Shown here one piece after another: positions 63,261-64,000 of a stretch of 64,000 bases of DNA. Source of the stretch: CAIWHR01 sp963713275 (GTDB taxonomy: Bacteria > Pseudomonadota > Gammaproteobacteria > Burkholderiales > Casimicrobiaceae); contig CAVQLG010000021.1 of assembly GCA_963713275.1 (NCBI GenBank), forward strand, positions 1-64,000, given 5' to 3'. Made by a program: the position numbers and the translations under genes. The first letter of the stretch is position 1, and every line of letters starts with the position of its first letter. The notes beneath the pieces are model-generated. The model was not told the origin of the DNA and ran no database searches. It saw nothing but the letters and a program-made list of their open reading frames with translations.

Positions 63261-64000
63261 ATGACGCCGATCTATCTCGACAACAACGCCACGACCCGGG
63301 TCGACCCGCGGGTCGTGGAGGCGATGCTGCCTTTCTTCACCGAGCAGTTCGGCAATCCCTCGTCGATGCACAGCTTCGGCAACCGGGTCGCCGCGGCGAT
63401 GCGCAGCGCCCGCCAATCGGTCCAGGCGCTGCTGGGGGCCGAACACGATTCGGAGATCGTGTTCACCTCCTGCGGCACCGAGTCGGATGCGACCGCGATC
63501 CTGTCGGCGCTGAAGGTGCAGCCCGGTCGCCGGGAGCTCATCACCACCACCGTCGAACACCCGGCGATACTGGCTCTGTGCGACCAGCTCGCGAGCGAGG
63601 GCTACACGGTGCACCGGCTTCCGGTGGACGCCAAGGGGCGCCTCGACCTCGACCAATACCGCTGCCTGCTGTCGGATCGGGTTGCGCTGGTGTCGGTCAT
63701 GTGGGCGAACAACGAGACCGGTACGCTGTTCCCGGTCAAGGCGATGGCGGAACTCGCGCATGCGGCCGGGGTTCTGTTTCATACCGACGCGGTGCAGGCG
63801 GCGGGCAAGGTGGCGCTCGACCTTCGGCACACCCAGATCGACATGCTCGCGCTGTCCGGCCACAAGCTGCACGGGCCCAAGGGCATCGGCGTGCTGTACG
63901 TGCGCCAGGGCGTGCGCTTTCGCCCGCTGCTGCGCGGCGGGCACCAGGAGCGCGGCCGCCGCGCCGGGACCGAGAACGCCGCGTCGATCGTCGGGCTGGG
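63261..64000 (+). CDS. nifS: Cysteine desulfurase NifS, 3' end outside the window
   Basis: About 246 residues are visible from the ATG MTPIYLDNNATTRVDP. PLP-enzyme features: TSCGTESDATAI, VEHPAILALC with the stacking His, NNETGTLFPV, HTDAVQAAGKV, and the PLP-lysine loop ALSGHKLHGPKG. The active-site Cys is beyond the edge. It supplies sulfur to NifU. Confidence 0.97.
   Translation, partial: MTPIYLDNNATTRVDPRVVEAMLPFFTEQFGNPSSMHSFGNRVAAAMRSARQSVQALLGAEHDSEIVFTSCGTESDATAILSALKVQPGRRELITTTVEHPAILALCDQLASEGYTVHRLPVDAKGRLDLDQYRCLLSDRVALVSVMWANNETGTLFPVKAMAELAHAAGVLFHTDAVQAAGKVALDLRHTQIDMLALSGHKLHGPKGIGVLYVRQGVRFRPLLRGGHQERGRRAGTENAASIVGL

Overview
The window is one stretch of a GC-rich Proteobacterium chromosome. 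Gene order and content (glnA-ntrBC, accBC-prmA, ahcY-metF behind a SAH riboswitch, NifL-type NifA control, DraT/DraG, Rnf) fit a nitrogen-fixing betaproteobacterium, probably near Rhodocyclales/Burkholderiales. That placement is inferred from family knowledge; no database was searched.

Layout. 0-1.6 kb: the end of an AbiE-type (type IV) toxin-antitoxin pair. 1.8-22.9 kb: core housekeeping, namely exonuclease III, ntrC-ntrB, glnA with its own sigma-54/NtrC promoter, a zinc-ribbon/DUF3426 protein, prmA-accC-accB, a TlpA/DsbD-N/CutA thiol and metal group, fxsA, lgt, ilvD, an SMR transporter, a lipoprotein, an RlpA-like protein, the ahcY-metF operon and glucokinase. 22.9-36.5 kb: an accessory region with three large glycosyltransferase genes (one with a degenerate HD-like tail, one with TPR and SEC-C), two decayed transposase remnants, a two-gene metzincin-protease unit, a REP-associated tyrosine transposase with its repeats, a coupled set of small membrane proteins behind a broken gene, and a TIGR01777/DCC pair. 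36.5-64 kb: a nitrogen-fixation island that continues past the right edge.

The nif island. The rnfABCDGEH operon (minus strand) is divergent from nifL-nifA. Then come nifB-draG, the opposing nifQ-mop-draT group, nifHDKT-fdx-nifY, nifE-nifN-nifX-rseC-DUF269-fdxB, apbE, and iscA-nifU-nifS. I find TGT-N10-ACA NifA sites paired with GG-N10-GC sigma-54 promoters ahead of rnfA, nifB, nifH and nifE, and a sigma-54 promoter without a visible NifA site ahead of iscA-nifU-nifS. NifA should therefore control nitrogenase, cofactor synthesis and the Rnf electron supply together. ApbE (covalent FMN attachment) and an RseC-family protein inside the nif operon look like Rnf maturation partners. DraT/DraG can ADP-ribosylate NifH, whose target Arg101 is present. 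NtrB/NtrC and GlnA add general nitrogen sensing.

Caution on sequence quality: several otherwise conserved genes (cutA, rnfC, draT, rseC, and probably the 26.2 kb glycosyltransferase junction and the 33.1-33.9 kb gene) carry one- or two-base frameshifts. So many in a functional-looking island suggests indel errors in the assembly at least as much as real gene decay.
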